A stretch of DNA of 64,000 bases from Flammulina velutipes (lineage: Eukaryota > Basidiomycota > Agaricomycetes > Agaricales > Physalacriaceae). Both the position numbers and the translations under genes were made by a program. The stretch is from positions 1,674,001-1,738,000 of the forward strand of contig CM022368.1 of assembly GCA_011800155.1 (NCBI GenBank), written 5' to 3'. The notes under the pieces were generated by a model, which was not told the DNA's origin, ran no database searches, and saw only the letters and a list, made by a program, of their open reading frames with translations. Below, piece by piece: positions 37,254 through 49,211 of this stretch (its first letter is position 1; the number at the start of each line of letters is the position of its first letter).

Positions 37254-37578
37254 GCTGGCGGAAAGGAAAGAGTCGGAGAGGCACGTGATCTGACACAAAG
37301 AATTGAGCGGAATTAAATTTACAGCTTGAGCCACAACCACCATCTACTTTTTCAAGCAAAAACCATTTCAACCTTGCTTTCGTTTCAGATCCAACGCGAT
37401 AGTAACTGATCGTTTATCAATTCAACTGTCGACGCATCTGCCTCGTGTTTCCCCCGTGGCGGAACAAGTCCCTTTGCATTGGAATATGACTCTGGCTGGT
37501 CACTAAATACCCCATATCTAAACATGCTTGCATCACCCGCGTGAGCTCCTACCTCTCTACCCCCTTCCATCTCTGACA

Positions 37579-39290
37579 ATGCTGTCGCTGCACCACAGAT
37601 CAACAAGTGCTAGTCTTCCCAGTGGCCAAGGCTTCTGGAACAAATTCAAAGCCGGTGGAAAAGCCAAAGATGCCGTAGACCAACGCCAGGCTCTTGCGCG
37701 CCAGCGCCTTCTCACTCTCGCCTTTGGCGAAATGGAGACCATAAGAATGGTGCGGTTATCAAAATTAATTACAGCGATCGTTCATCTAAGCAGCGCCGCG
37801 TCTAGTTACCCAACACATTCGCCGAACTCGATGCGGTCGCACGAGACTGGAGTAAGCCACCTCCAGATGCCATGTTCTCTCTTCGCATCCCGGTCGAATA
37901 CGCTTCTCTCAATGCTGCAGTACGTCCTCTGTATATTCCACCGACATCTATTGAATTATGTCTATAGCGTTTCGTCGCCGGGCCTTACATATACGTACGT
38001 CGTCCTATCCTCTTCACGCGATCTTCATTGACATCCTATTCCTTAGCTCACTGGAGAAGACTCTTACCAAATTGCGGTTATGGGTGTTCATGGCAGCCGT
38101 GTCGAGATAGTCAGTGATGCACCGCCGCCACCAGACGAACCGCCGTACGTTATTGCTCGATGTCGTATCTATGATGTATGCTCATATCGCTGATAGTCCC
38201 CCACCGTGATTATCTTCCATGAGCACCGTCATACGTGCGGTGAACTAACGCAATTCTCAGACCTCCACCCGTTCTTGAAATGCCGGGTACATTCAATTTG
38301 GAACTCGTGCCGGGTCAACATGTCGCCCTCGATACAACTATAACGTCCGACGAACTGGACATGGCACGTATGGAGGACGGTACCACCGTCGACGGCATGT
38401 TTTGGGGCAAATTGGATATCGTCCACCAAGGTGACACACACAAGATGGAATTTAGTGGGACACGATTGATAGGCGATCAAATGACGCCTGATTTCATGTT
38501 CGACTCTCGGGTAGTCGCCAAACTCGCGGTTGCAACGAAGCCTACGACTGCGCGGTGTCAACTGAGTCTGCTTACTCCCGAGGTGCAGTATTGCGACGTC
38601 GTTCTCACTTTTTCCACGCTATGGAAATTAGGCATAACTTGGCCTCCTGCGGAGAAGCTGGCGGAGAACAAGGTCAAATACTTCTTGCGGGCTCATCCTG
38701 GTGGCGCGATGGAGCATTTCGAAAGCGAGATGGTGACCACGGCGTTGTATTATGAAGCCATGTCAGTCCCTTACTTCATTCTGTACATGCATGCTAACTT
38801 CCCGAATAGTCCTGATCCGACCATGTTAGAGCCTAGTGACTACATTGCTCCAAGAAACGGATTTGCAATGTCCTTCCGAGATTTTATTCCACATCTTATG
38901 AATGTCCTTGACCAATTGGGTATGTCCATGTACGCTCGGACGAATTTTATCAAGTAAGCCTTGCCTCATTACTGAAAATAACTTCTACTCATGGTATATA
39001 GCAATAATATGGCGGCCTTTTCTCAGCACAAGAACATTGCGTATCGCTTCCTACCCCCATCCAAGATTGCCGCAGCGGTGGACATTAGTGTAACCTCAGA
39101 TCCCTGCATCTTCCTCCGCCTCTTCCTCATATTTCGTGGATTGAGTGATGATGACGTCGGTATTTTCGCCGGTGCAGGTGAAAAAGAGGCGAACACTGTC
39201 AACTGGAGAGAGATAGTTGGATGGTCAGAGGAGTCTAAGGACTCCACCATGTTCCGCGTTCTGGAGACATCTGTTCTAGAAGTGACTTGA
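37579..39290 (+). CDS. Conserved-looking hypothetical protein, about 450 residues
   Basis: No family recognised. Start at 37579 (MLSLHHRSTSASLPSGQGFW, NKFKAGGKAKDAVDQRQ). Linked exons read FAELDAVARDWSKPPPDAMF, SLRIPVEYASLNAA, RFVAGPYIYLTGEDSYQIAV, a PPPPDEPP stretch, then a long exon 38280-38760 (ELVPGQHVALDTTITSDELD, GDQMTPDFMFDSRVVAKLAV) and a C-terminus YRFLPPSKIAAAVDISVTSD with the end at 39290. No signal peptide, no membrane segment, mixed alpha/beta composition. Splices keep frame at each step I checked, so it is a real gene. Its head-to-head neighbour is the SAP-domain gene. Confidence 0.7.
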
Positions 39291-39504
39291 TTTTCGCATT
39301 GCCTCATTTATACGTACTATTATATACCTGCTTCTTGATGTTAATAGGCTGTTAGTGCATATGTAGCTTTTTCTTCCTTTGCTTCTTTGATCTGCTGTTG
39401 TATATGCTTTCTGTATTTTGCTACTGAAAAATAGCGCCACAGGTCACATGATGTGACTGGACGCGCCTCGAATGTGACTCTGAAACTTGCTCTCGACGTC
39501 CAAA

Positions 39505-41702
39505 ATGGCGAAGCTTTCTCAATAGTAAGACCTTGTTAGTCTTCCGTAGTTTTGGCTCTCGACTTACCTTTTGCTAGTGAAATTGACCGCGAGGCTAACA
39601 TTGCCCGCAACCGCGCTCTCCTAGAACAGTTGGAGCTTAAGCAAGCCGTAGAAGGCCTCGGATTCACGAAACCTAAGCCTGCGAAGAAGTCCAAAGCTCA
39701 GCCTGTACAACCAGCGAAGAAACCCAAGAAATCAGAAGATACCGACCCCCCTGTCACGCGTCGTTCGTCGCGTCTTCAAGTAGACAATGAAAGTCCCTCG
39801 AAGAAACGGAAGCGACAGGTGCGTTCTATGAGTCTAGCACTATAAAGCATTTGTCGATGCAGTCACTTTCCAGGAGGAAGATCGTGCAAAAGAGTCTGAG
39901 GCGCGCATCGAAGCAGAGGAGAGGGACCGCCTCGCGAAGAGACCGCGTCACGAAGACCTTGATCTGGGGACACTTGTTGGACTGGACGACGTAGAGGCAG
40001 CGTCTGCGTTAGAGAAAGAACTGAAGAACCTCCCACCATATACGAAGGAAGGCGTTATTCCTGAAGACGATGCTGGGGACAAGGCGGAGGCGAGGGCGAC
40101 GGAAGAGTTAAAGGAGCAGCTCGGCAGCCTTTGTGTCGTCTCGAGGGCAAAGGTCACTGTTAACCGCATCTATAGTGCTGCGTATCATCCTGACGTGCAG
40201 AAGGATCTAATATTCTTTGGTGGTCAGTACTGCCTCCGTTTACGCGGTGCGTAACCTCACAATTTGTTAGATAAACACGGCCAACTTGGGATATGGGATG
40301 CGCGCGCACCACGCGAGTCGCTTGATGACGACGAAGAGGATGACGATGAAACCGCGGAGGATGGCAAGTACTGGCGATTGCAAGTTCACTGGCCAGCTAC
40401 CTCCAAGTCAGTAAGTTTCTTCAAGATCCGTTTCTTTAATTTCCGGCTCAAATATGCTCAAGTCTATCTCGTGTGTTAAATTCAACCCTACGAATCATCA
40501 TACTGTGTGTAAATTCATTCATAGTCGCCCCTCCTCGGCTGATTTTTCCGTAGGTCTACACAAGCGCCTATGATTGCACCATTCGCAATCTTACGTTTAC
40601 TACTGGCGTTTCTCGGGAGATCTATGCATCGGAGGGTGCTCTTCTCACAAGTCTGGATGTGACCCCCAACGGACACGAGATGTGGGTATCAGACGCAGCT
40701 GGTGGCCTAATCCATCTCGATTTACGCGAAGACAAGTCGTCGGCTCAGTGGTATGGTTTGTCCAACAACAAGATTGGGTCTGTGAGTATCAATCCATCGC
40801 GGCCAGAATTCCTGGTTACAGCTAGCAATGATCGATCTTTGAAGTGAGGAAACGCGCTATGTTTCTTGACTATAATACTAATGTTTATCAGAATCTGGGA
40901 CGTTCGCAAACTTGGCAAACTAGCGCTCGAAACAAGTGACTCCCTCGAATTTGATAGTGATACGGTGCAGAAATTCGTCGATTCCGATGCGGGACATGGA
41001 TCTTTTCGAGGGGAGTGGAGACATGGGAAGTCAGTCAGCTCTGCGTACTGGAATCCAAGGGGAAGAAGTATCGTAAGTACGAGCTACGACGATACCATAC
41101 GCAGTGAGCCGTTTCTGGACGATGACCATCTTCATTCTCTGAATAATGTCACAGTGTGGGGCTACGGGCCGTCTGTGTTGGAGAGTGACGAACCTTTCCC
41201 CTCCTTGAGACCTCAAGCGCAGGTGCAGCATAACTGTCAGACCGTAGGTGTCTTCCTTCCGACTTCTCGTGTCCTTCAATCTGAAATCACGCAGGGAAAA
41301 TGGCTGACTATTTTACGTGCTCAATGGTCGCCCAATCCTGATGCATTTCCACATTATACCGTAGGTCGCTTCGCCTGTAGCCTTGTGCTTGTTGACGAGG
41401 ATATCTTCAAGATTGGCAACATGCATCATAGTTTGGACATTCGCACGGGAAAGGTATGTACGCGTTGGTGTCCTTGGACAGTGAATTCATAGATTATTTC
41501 AAGGGTAAATTGGTTGTGAAATTGGCCGACGAGACCAAGTAAGAGCAGTCACCGAATATGCGTACCCCTCTGACTGGATGTCTATAGGATAACGGCGGTG
41601 CAAGCTGTGACTTGCTCTCATCCAAGTATAACAGAGCGTGCCGCAAGTGGTAATGCCAGTGGACGCTGTGTTTTATGGGCCCCTAGGGATAGCAGTTCGT
41701 AA
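39505..41702 (+). CDS. cmr1: Cmr1/WDR76-type DNA-damage WD40 protein
   Basis: Chromatin-associated WD40 protein that in yeast moves to quality-control sites under replication stress. The first exon is 20 nt (MAKLSQ plus two bases), spliced to EIDREANIARNRALLEQLEL, then a Lys/Pro-rich basic region (KKSKAQPVQPAKKPKK, TRRSSRLQV) and a coiled, charged stretch. The propeller carries DKHGQLGIWDARAP, VKFNPTNHHTVYTSAYDCTI, SLDVTPNGHEMWVSD, GSVSINPSRPEFLVTASNDR, LKIWDVRKLG, HGKSVSSAYWNPRGRSIVST, SYDDTIR and a final GRCVLWAPRDSSS at 41702. Motif order and the N-terminal basic segment match Cmr1/WDR76 closely. Confidence 0.9.
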
Positions 41703-42302
41703 TAGAGGATGTATCCTATCCCCAACCTTGACTAGCATTGACTAATTGCCTTACACGTCAGCTCCAGGAAATAGTGTAGGAGCTGGTCTGCATTCAACCA
41801 CTCATACCCTTCGCTGAGCGCTGAGGCCTCACTCAACTTCGCTATCCTACACTGAAACGTCTCTGCTGCGTATATGAAGAAAGCCGTATCTTGGATCAAA
41901 TATAATGTTGAGGCTCGTCAAAGCGCTATCTTATGGCTATGTATCAGTCTTGAACGTCAAAAAGTAGGCTTCCTAGGCCTAGCACTCACCTGGTCGTGAT
42001 CACGCCGTTGGGAAAGTTCTGCTTCCCAGGGACGTCAGGCGCGATTGTGTTTTAGAGCTCAGAGATGCCGCCATATGTTCCAGTGGAACTCGCAGTGGGT
42101 GTCTTCGAGATGAATTATACAACTACTGCGGTGTCTGTGATCCTTCCTCTGGGCACACAGATTCCACACATGGAAGCGTCTCTCCAGCAGAAGCTTTTTT
42201 CCAGCCACCCGTCTTGGAAAGCTCACCCTTAAGGATGTCATAGTGAACTAATTGTTGTGTAGCCTAGATAGTGGTCCCAGTGTGTCAATAAGATGAATTC
42301 CT
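41703..42302. other. Intergenic, cmr1 and trs120 3' flanks
   Basis: 600 bp between convergent stops. A 60-codon minus-strand open stretch (42059-42241) has no domain or splice partner. No tRNA, repeat or hairpin noticed. Confidence 0.45.
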
Positions 42303-45300
42303 CTAATCGTTTACAACAATCGCTGTCAGCTGCCCCACACCTTCCCGAGTGTTCGTCTTACTTGAACGAACGACAGCGGAGAGAATGAACCGCCCAAACG
42401 ACAGGAAGCAGACAGGTATACAAACAACACGGCTCTCCTCCCGCTCCAACCGTCCCACAGGAATCCCAGTCTGCGTGCCTTCGAAAAGGACATGCTCTAC
42501 AGGTTCCATATCTATGCTTAGCCGTAGATTCAGCGTTGATGCTGTGTTTATTTCGGTGAGTTCATTGCCTGCAGCACTGTCATGACTTCACACGTACCTG
42601 TCCAATTCGTCACCTCTATCCGGAGGTAGACAAACTCGTGCGCTGGAGGGAAATACTTCTCGTTCTCCTTCCTTGTCTCCTCGTCCGTCGGTAGTAAGAG
42701 GGACATCGATACCTTGGCCGTGTTGGTCCGTACAGCGTTGAGCATCTGCATCGTCATGCGCTGTTGTCTCAATGACAGATCTCCGGTGCGAATGCCCCCA
42801 GCCTACATGTGAATGAGAATTCGTACAAGGACGAACTCATCAAAAGCGCACCTCTTTCCAATGACAGTGGAGGCACTTGAACAACTCTTCTCTATACCAA
42901 AATAGTTCACGTTGTGCTTGGTCCTCGTCCTTGCTCAGCTTCTGAGTAGCCACGACAAACTGGCGGTCGGACAGAGTGGGGATTGGCTGCGATAGATGCG
43001 TGTCTGACAGAATGAACTTCCTGAGGGCGATAACCAGCCTAAGGAGAAAATGAGCTTCAGATATCACATTCCCTTTGCCTCAGAGGCGCCGCACCTTGAT
43101 GTGGATCCCGGTGCAATCATACTGGTAGTCGAAGTGGGCGGTTGGCCTGTTTAACCAAGTAAGTGCAAAGCCATCGGAGGGAGGGGGGGGAAATGACCTT
43201 CTTGCGTTCTCTCTATCGTCACCTCAAAAGGCGTTCCGTACATATTGCGCACCTCCACAGAGAACAGACACCACTCTGCGTGATCGAAAGTTCCGAGTTC
43301 GGAAACGACTCCGCTAGATGGGTACGGGTGGATGTCCATGGAGTGACATTCGAGCATTCGGTACACCGTGACCATCAGCGGATACGATATTTGACGGGTG
43401 TGGAAGACCTCCGATGCATGCTCTAAACCACGATCGACACATGCATATGTGGCGTAGATGTTCCCGCTCATACTGCCTCGATGATGAGTATACGGCGCAG
43501 CAAAGTGAAACAGAATCGAACGTACCACCCAACTTTTCCGAAACATTGAACGTTGAGGGTCAAACGCTCCCCAGGTGCAAGCGGCCGCGCTTCCTCTTGG
43601 TTCCACGAGAACAAAGGTCGGTGTATCAAGTCATATTCTGTTTCGTACGTCTCGAACGTGTTCATTGCGCCATCAAGTAGGGCCTGCTGTGCCGGTTGAA
43701 TCGTCGAGTCATCGAACAGTAGTTTCAGGAAGTCAATAGTCATGCCCGATATGTTCTCCACAGTGAGCCGGATGACAGAACTTTGGACTCTTCAGTTTTT
43801 CTGCACGAAATGGAACGACATACACTCACCGTTCGCCGTCGTAGAGCATCAACGCTCCATGAGTCACGGAAGACCGCCGAATCCTTAACAAAGGCTGTTC
43901 GGGAACAACCTTGCACTCCAGGAATTTCATCGAAGACTTCGTCAAGAGTTTGCTAATGAACTGATCGCTCATCCGCCTCGCAAGTTTATCCGACGGGATG
44001 GCCTCCAGACCAGAATACTTTGACCGCTCCTTTTCACAACGCAGAGCAGCACGGTGGAGTGACTTCTTTTCCTCTTCTTCAGGCGTAGAGAGAGGCAGGA
44101 GGAATTCCCTCGTACCGCCAGACGCCTCAACAACGCATCCCCGAATTATCAACGTCCCAGTCTCGCTCACCTTGCCGGTGACGACAACGCGATGGTAAGA
44201 TCGTGAAGGCAAAGTCACTCTCTGGGGAGGCGCTTCAAAGGTAGGACCGGAGGTGCTGCATATACATTAGTGACGAGGAATGGAGGGGAAAGGCAAAAGG
44301 ACCCTACCTCAAGATAAATGCATCAAGCTCAAAGTCAAAGACGTATGGATTCCTAAGTATCACTATGATCTCGAGGGTCTCGTTTTGAACTACCATGATT
44401 TGACTCTAGCGCAAGAAGTCGATCAGTCATTGAAGAAGACGTTGTCGAAGGTAAAATACCTTGCTGGCTGTGGCTCTGCGAGGGTTGTACAAGAAGGGGT
44501 CCGTTCCGCCCGTTAATATAGGGTTGAAGCCAGTTGGTTCCGTTCGAAGGACAGAGACTGGTTTCTCGTTGGGTAATCGTATCAGAGGTAATCTATCGCG
44601 AGGGTTCGTATCAGGTTCAACGATGTGAAAGTTGGCAGATAACATACGGAGTAACAATGATACTGACAAGTGGATTTGCAGCCCAAAGTTCCACAGTTCG
44701 TGTCTCGCCGCGTCGTTTGGCAGTTTGCAGCGCTCTCGATGCTGTCGTGTAGAAATGATATTGATCACCGGGAGCTAAAGCATCTTGTAACGTCTTGAGT
44801 GACGACAGTGAAAATTGGGCGACAGAAAGGTAGTCTGGAATAAAGAAGGACGTAAGATAGAGTGTTGGAGTAAAAATATGTAAAGCACCTGGTAAAGCTT
44901 CTGCGACTGCGATAGCTTCGCGAACTACCCCGACTTGGAGCTCAGGCCAGCCGAATGGCTCCCGAAGTTCTTCCTCAGTATCGAATCCAAGCGGAGAACC
45001 CGAAATCCCCTGCCCTTCGGCGGCTATTTTGACAGCCTCCAAATCTATACCAAGAGTCTTGCAAATATAGCTGAGGAGATTTAGAAGACTCGCGTTCCCT
45101 TCCGTGCTCTCGTTGAACCTCATGCCCACTTGTCCATATGTCGCTCCCTTTGCAACATCGTTGGCCATAGCACCAGCGGAAGTAACGCTACTCGACGACC
45201 CCTCGTCTCGGCCACATACAATCAAGTCCAATATACAGCCCAGAATCTCCCTCAGCATATATGCCTCTTTTCTCCGATATCCAATGCACGCATACATGCT

Positions 45301-46956
45301 CGCAGTGGCCTCGAGAATGGAGATTCGTTCTCGGGGACCGAGATGTAGCAACCAAGGGCCATGGATCTGTGCCAACACGGAAGATATAGACTGTCTGGAT
45401 ACGCCCGAAATTGAGCTCAGCCGTTCTAACGTTGCCCATACATCCCGGTCCTCGCGTGCGATAGTAGGAGGGAGATAGGGAGTTGTGCCGGACTGTAGCA
45501 TGGTGGTAAAGGCGAGTGGACCCCATCCCTTGGCGGACCATACAGAGAAGAGAAGAGAAGAATGGCGTAAAACACAACAGCAATAAAGATAGGATAAAAG
45601 GGAGAATGCGTGGTCTGCGTCAGGAGGGGCAGCCCTATAGTACAACGACGCAGCCTGAGAGAGTTTGTCGACAACGTCGGCCCATGGTTCGCGAGTGGCT
45701 GCTTGGCTCATTGACGCTTGCTGCAGATGGGGTTAGGTGGTGAAGATGAAGAAGCAAGATGACGAACTAGACCATGCCCAGTGGACCAAGCGTCCAGGAC
45801 GGCAATTGTCGCAACGGCTTCTAGAGCGGATGCATGCCAGACGGTGTCTTGGGAGGTTTTGAACATTTGTAGTGCTTCAATGTACCTAAGTGCTCGTTGA
45901 TATGTGCTGCAGCATGACTTATTTGGGCCTTACCAGATGGACGCGTCCTCTGTTCTTCCTGCGATCATGTAGAAATCCCCTAGTACTTTGTACAGGCGTC
46001 CGTGTGACGAGGCAACTCCGATACCGCTGCTGAAACGCTTTTTTGTTGCTGTTGGCGGTGGGCCGAGGGTAGATTGTCGATGAGGTCCCGCTGAAGAGGT
46101 GCGTGTCATTGGAGGTGCAGAGGACAGGGTAAAGCCAGCGCGCGCCATGTCTGGTACGCTGTTGTGTGAAGGTAAGGATGATCTTGGGCCGACGCCGTTG
46201 CTTCCGTCAAGCGGAGCAGGCATTTCGGACAATGGTGGAAGGTTAGGAAACAACGACGCGTTTAGGTATTCGTTTCCGAGAGGGCTCTCCAGTGTTTGCA
46301 TCTGCGCACACACTGGTAAGTGGTGCGCCAACGATTAACAAATCGACGTACCAAAACACCGAATTCCCCGAGAACATTTGAGCATAGATCGGCAATGAGA
46401 GTGCTTAGATACAGTTTCTTGTTGCCCATCATGCTTGGGATTACGACTAGGCCGGGAAGACTGTCGCCAAGATGTGAACTGTTATTCCCGTCGCCATCTT
46501 CAAATACGAAACAGTTTCTTGCGAGTGGAAAGAGTGCATCGGCTGGGAACAAGTCGAGCAGGACTGTGTTGAATTGGGCGAGGATGGAGGTGAGTGTATC
46601 GGACGGAGAGCAGACAGCAAGTCCAATAACTGCGAGCGGGAAATGCGACGGACGAATAAGTGAAAGCGGCGCATGGGTTATTGGCGGTGGATGCGTCGGG
46701 AAGCTGAGATGCAAATGTCCTGTCGACAAAGGGTTCGGCATGAAACGGGCTTTCCAGACATTAGATACGTTCATTTTTCGTTGCAAAAAGACATACCGCG
46801 TTCGTTCTTGCTATCCACCGGGATGTCGCCCAGGCGCAGCGACTCGAAACTGCGTATTTCGGCGACATGTTTGTCGAATACCGACAGCGATATTGAGCCG
46901 ACTGGAACGAGCAGTATTTGAAGATGTGCTAGGGATGCAAAGCCATGGGCGTCCAT
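42303..46956 (-). CDS. trs120: Trs120/TRAPPC9, TRAPP II tethering complex subunit
   Basis: Subunit that turns TRAPP into the TRAPP II exchange factor for Ypt31/Rab11 at the late Golgi. Start 46956 gives MDAHGFASLAHLQILLVPVG, the conserved N-terminus, followed by FDKHVAEIRSFESLRLGDIP and FMPNPLSTGHLHLSFPTHPP. The middle exon 44617-45711 is helical (DKLSQAASLYYRA, SYLYCCCVLRHSSLLFSVWS, LGPRERISILEATASMYACI, KEAYMLREILGCI). The C-terminal half is beta-rich, with Ig-like ASNA-type strands (VYLRIEVTNWT, MEPVEHVLFEGTQTGIPVGR, LEREESRVVCIPVCFLS, GVGQLTAIVVND). A Ser/Thr-rich insert around 45990-46250 is less conserved. Length, about 1,300-1,400 residues, is normal. Its start is 88 bp from the divergent dpm2 start. 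Confidence 0.9.
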
Positions 46957-47044
46957 CCGACGAGCACAGAGATCAAGGCGAAAGACAAAGTCAGGTCCGA
47001 CCAAACTTGTCTTTGTCTTCCACGTCGTCCACCGATATTCCACA

Positions 47045-47409
47045 ATGGCAAGCCTCTGCCACATCCGCGACGCGTCTACTCACACTCATACAGGGCACCA
47101 GCGATAAAGCTCTCGGTGGCGCAATGCTGCTGGCAGCAGCCGTCGTATTCACCTACTACACAACCTGGGCTATTCTCCTCGTACGCGACGCTCTCAGTGT
47201 CACCGCTCTCGAATAACAACACCCTTTCATAGCCATTCATCGACCCTTCAAGTGGCATACACGCCCTATTCCCACCACGAGAGTGGGCTGTCCGGATACC
47301 AGCATTCATTCTTGTCGTAGGCCTCTCAGCCATCGGTCTCTTCATCGGGTCAACTATCATGAAAGAGAAGAAAAGGCAGGCGGAGAAAGCTCGACTACGG
47401 ACGGCTTAA
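47045..47409 (+). CDS. dpm2: DPM2, regulatory subunit of dolichol-phosphate-mannose synthase
   Basis: Small ER membrane protein that stabilises DPM synthase for N-glycosylation, O-mannosylation and GPI anchors. Two hydrophobic helices, ALGGAMLLAAAVVFTYYTTW and IPAFILVVGLSAIGLFIG, flank the loop PFIDPSSGIHALFPPREWAV and end in a Lys/Arg-rich tail (KEKKRQAEKARLRTA). Exons 47094-47180 and 47233-47409 are joined by a normal intron. The only in-frame start that gives a full N-terminus is an exon of three bases, ATG at 47045-47047, followed by a 46-nt GC-AG intron (donor GCAAGC, acceptor ACAG). The result is MGTSDKALGG and 88 residues, the usual family size. Without that splice the protein would begin at an internal Met within helix 1. 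Identity secure, start exon inferred. Confidence 0.88.
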
Positions 47410-47543
47410 TGACCTGCAAACAATGTCTTCATTTATTGTAATGTTACCATGATACCGCCTTACATTCGACAACGATACGCGAGGCTTCCTCTGGAGGTGG
47501 AGATGCCAGTGGTTAACACCCCAGTCGCTCCCGGACTGTTTCC

Positions 47544-48158
47544 TCAATTACTCCCCGATACGCTGTCCACTGCAGACCAGTCATTGAACCGCCCTGTTGT
47601 CAATTGCAATTTACCCCGGTCGTACTCCAGGTCGTAAATGTACGTTCTCGACACCTGATTGAACGAGTGCATTGATTGAGGAGTCACTAGTACGAGTGCC
47701 TCAAAGTCGATATCATTGACGGGCATCGAAAGGCTCTCGAGTGTCTCAACACATACTCTGAATTCACCCGGCGTCCTTGGGCTTGCCCTCAGGTCGTAAG
47801 TGAGGCTATGTTTACTTTGCGATGTTCAAAGCACGTACGTCTGATCGCCAGGCTTAAAGTTCCATGCCGTCTCGATGGGACTGTCTCCTCGTCAAGCTAG
47901 TGTATGCAAATAAAAGGAAGACTTACCGTGGCGCCCGCTCTGACGCCCCCTTGCGATTCTGCCGCTAAGCTTTCTTGGATTTCTTGGAGACGGCCTTGCA
48001 ACAGGTCAGTTATGGACTTGCTTCATAAACTTGGTTTCGCATCTACAGGCAGGTTGGGATGACTTTCCATTCGAATGGTGCGAAGGAACGTCCGTATGAC
48101 TGGACGCGACGTAGATGAAAAGGTTGAGGAGGAAAAGGACGAGCGGCACCGATATCAT
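47544..48158 (-). CDS. Small secreted protein, unknown family (tandem copy 1)
   Basis: Start 48158 gives a strong signal peptide, MISVPLVLFLLNLFIYVASS. It is followed, through three small introns, by RLQEIQESLAAESQGGVRAG, TAWNFKPGDQTLTYDLR, SPRTPGEFRVCVETLESLSM and PVNDIDFEALVLVTPQS. No domain recognised. The 3' end is uncertain: the frame can run to 47544, or a further intron may start after HSFNQ. The gene is a diverged tandem partner of 48355-48737, which shares the start region, the first splice neighbourhood and the DL-x-x-SP...EF motif. Confidence 0.5.
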
Positions 48159-48354
48159 AGTAATGTGACGAGCTAATCGACAGCTAGCGACCTGGGTAGT
48201 GTCTACATGCGAATACTGCGATTTCACAGTCACAGGATAAATATGATAAAAAAAACGGCTCGGCTTCCTTGTGTGGCCAATCTGCTTGACACTGCGTCTC
48301 TAGATCTGGTGTCATCACCGCTCAAAGGCAGAAATTACAAAGGATTCCCAAGCA

Positions 48355-48737
48355 CTACTTCAACATATCCATGTCGTCAACCATCTCTTGCGAAAAACCT
48401 ATGTCCAGAAAAAACCTCTTCAGTGATTCTACATCTACTCCTTTCTCGTGAAAATCACGGTCGAATTTCGCAAAGTCAACATCACCGATGGGCTGTGAGA
48501 GGTCGCCGAATCTCCCTGCGGGTGTCGTGATTGTAAACTCGTGCGGACTCCTTACGCTTAGGTCGCAAGTGAGCTCGAGGATAAGTTTGTATGTACTCGC
48601 CTCATAAACTGTATTTGCATACAGACGGGATAGGGTGACTTTCCGTTCGAATAGTTCGAAAGAACATGCGTGTAGTAGCTGGACGTACTGTCGAAAACAT
48701 GATCATGGGAGGAAGAGAGAACGAGCACCACCATCAT
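48355..48737 (-). CDS. Shorter paralogue of the adjacent secreted protein (tandem copy 2)
   Basis: Nucleotide alignment to copy 1 is visible around 48600-48740 against 48020-48160 and around 48460-48600 against 47690-47830. From start 48737 the frame reads MMVVLVLSSS, with the hydrophobic core shortened, then SNYSNGKSPYP. An intron of about 50 nt leads to LTCDLSVRSPHEFTITTPAG, RFGDLSQPIGDVDFAKFDRD and a helical tail (VDVESLKRFFLDIGFSQEMV) to the stop at 48355. The middle exons of copy 1 are missing. The weak signal peptide and odd donor (GTCTGT) leave open that this copy is decaying. Confidence 0.4.
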
Positions 48738-49211
48738 CTCTGCGGTCGTTTGAGGTTATTTGGGACAAGCCAAGTCATCGATAGCCAGCGGCACCATTCT
48801 GTAGCCTTAAGACCTATAGGCTATCCAACGAATGTACACATGCGAATATTCCTAGTCGAAAATAGTATAGGGGTAGCATTTTCTGACTCTCGATTGACGG
48901 TGAGTCATAGAGCAGAAACTGATACCAGGCTATGAAGTGGGATAGGCCAAATGTTTGAAATTTCGAGTGCTGGGGTATTGTAGAAACTTGATGTACGGCT
49001 CGGAAGAATCTCTCTTCAACTAGAAACATGTAAGCCTCGAGCAGCTATTAATCGAGATTACATACATATTGAGCATGACCGGCCGTCCTTCACCAGGACA
49101 TGCGTAGTAAAAAGGTCGATGCAACTCTTTTTTTTGGTTCTTCAACCCAATAGGATATCTCTGACATACATGAGAACGAAGAGTTAACATACTGCATCTA
49201 GCATACAGGCG
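48738..49211. other. Intergenic between secreted-protein copy 2 and mtr3
   Basis: 474 bp; a minus-strand open stretch at 48814-49029 has no recognisable features. Nothing else seen. Confidence 0.4.

Noticed and set aside
46320..47216. 298-codon plus-strand open frame
   Set aside because: Antisense to trs120 exons over most of its length; only its last part coincides with dpm2 and is annotated as that gene.
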